Below are positions 63,902 to 64,000 of a stretch of 64,000 bases of DNA, in pieces. The translations under genes and the position numbers were made by a program. The notes beneath the pieces were generated by a model. That model saw only the letters and a list, made by a program, of their open reading frames with translations. It ran no database searches and was not told the DNA's origin. Within the stretch, counting starts at the first letter, position 1. Each line of letters starts with the position of its first letter. The stretch is from Clostridiales bacterium (GTDB lineage Bacteria; Bacillota; Clostridia; Christensenellales; Aristaeellaceae): NCBI GenBank assembly GCA_015056325.1, contig SVGL01000009.1, positions 54,618 through 118,617 on the forward strand, written 5' to 3'.

Positions 63902-64000
63902 TTGAATCAAGCCCTCGACCGATTAGTATCAACAACCTGCATGTGTTACCACACTTCCAGCGTTGACCTATCACCTGGTAGTCCTCCAGGGGTCTTACTC
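63902..64000 (-). rRNA. 23S rRNA, 3' end only
   Basis: On the minus strand the window edge begins in the 3' part of 23S: GGACTACCAGGTGATAGG, then TACTAATCGGTCGAGGGCTTGA, which is the conserved 3' terminus. The exact end is set to within a few bases. The rest of the gene lies beyond the window. Confidence 0.9.

Overview
The window looks like a chromosomal segment of a GC-rich, Clostridia-like Bacillota, probably a gut-type fermenter of plant or host polysaccharides. The evidence is the AGGAGG-type ribosome binding sites, the many TTGNNN-17-TANNNT promoters, Bacillota-type families (DegV, LuxS, YIP1, DUF5696-like and DUF4179-like proteins, MalY/PatB aminotransferase), tRNA genes without encoded CCA, and a dense set of glycoside hydrolases and sugar ABC transport genes. 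No species can be named from the sequence alone.

Layout. 1-4,034: edge-truncated heparinase II/III-like gene, GH43, flavodoxin and GH35 beta-galactosidase. 4,181-19,720: one long co-directional uptake operon (secreted SBP, very large membrane-anchored SBP, two permeases, NHL/TPR envelope protein, YIP1 protein, DUF5696-like protein, two more permeases, then a secreted GH30 glycosidase). No ATPase gene is present, so a shared ATPase encoded elsewhere is implied. 19,832-27,120: cyclase-like hydrolase, TIM-barrel-like protein, a GH43 - CapA-like - GH2 operon and a secreted phosphodiester glycosidase. 27,319-29,855: carboxylesterase divergent from an AraC regulator. 29,892-38,899: MATE exporter, DegV, PAP2 phosphatase, ECF sigma with a membrane partner, and a six-gene leftward operon (membrane protein, rRNA pseudouridine synthase, methyltransferase, PatB, Nudix, small protein). 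39,032-47,087: radical SAM protein, secreted tandem-repeat protein, MATE, GpsA with an extra nucleotidyltransferase-like domain, pyrophosphatase-like-GNAT fusion, DAP decarboxylase-like enzyme. 47,183-57,629: AT-richer membrane glycosyltransferase, RluA, P-loop-GNAT fusion, AsnRS, several P-loop and regulatory proteins, phosphoesterase, LuxS, cupin. 57,747-62,727: GH43 with Ig-like insert, nucleotidyltransferase, GH2, AAC(3)-like acetyltransferase. 62,765-64,000: leftward rRNA locus with the 3' end of 23S, two 5S-tRNA-Asn units and an HhH gene between them.

How it works together. Secreted or envelope enzymes (GH30 and presumably others) release oligosaccharides, the double-SBP/four-permease system captures and imports them, and cytoplasmic GH35, GH2 and GH43 enzymes finish hydrolysis. 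A TGAAAACGTTTTC palindrome upstream of the operon promoter suggests CcpA or LacI-type control, and a terminator-like hairpin lies in its 5' leader.

The most unusual signal is a roughly 88-bp, three-hairpin palindromic repeat found six times between 36.6 and 54.6 kb. Three copies lie inside the radical SAM reading frame without breaking it, and one provides the last codons and stop of a methyltransferase. This resembles in behaviour the translated palindromic elements known from Rickettsia, but the sequence family is one I do not recognise.
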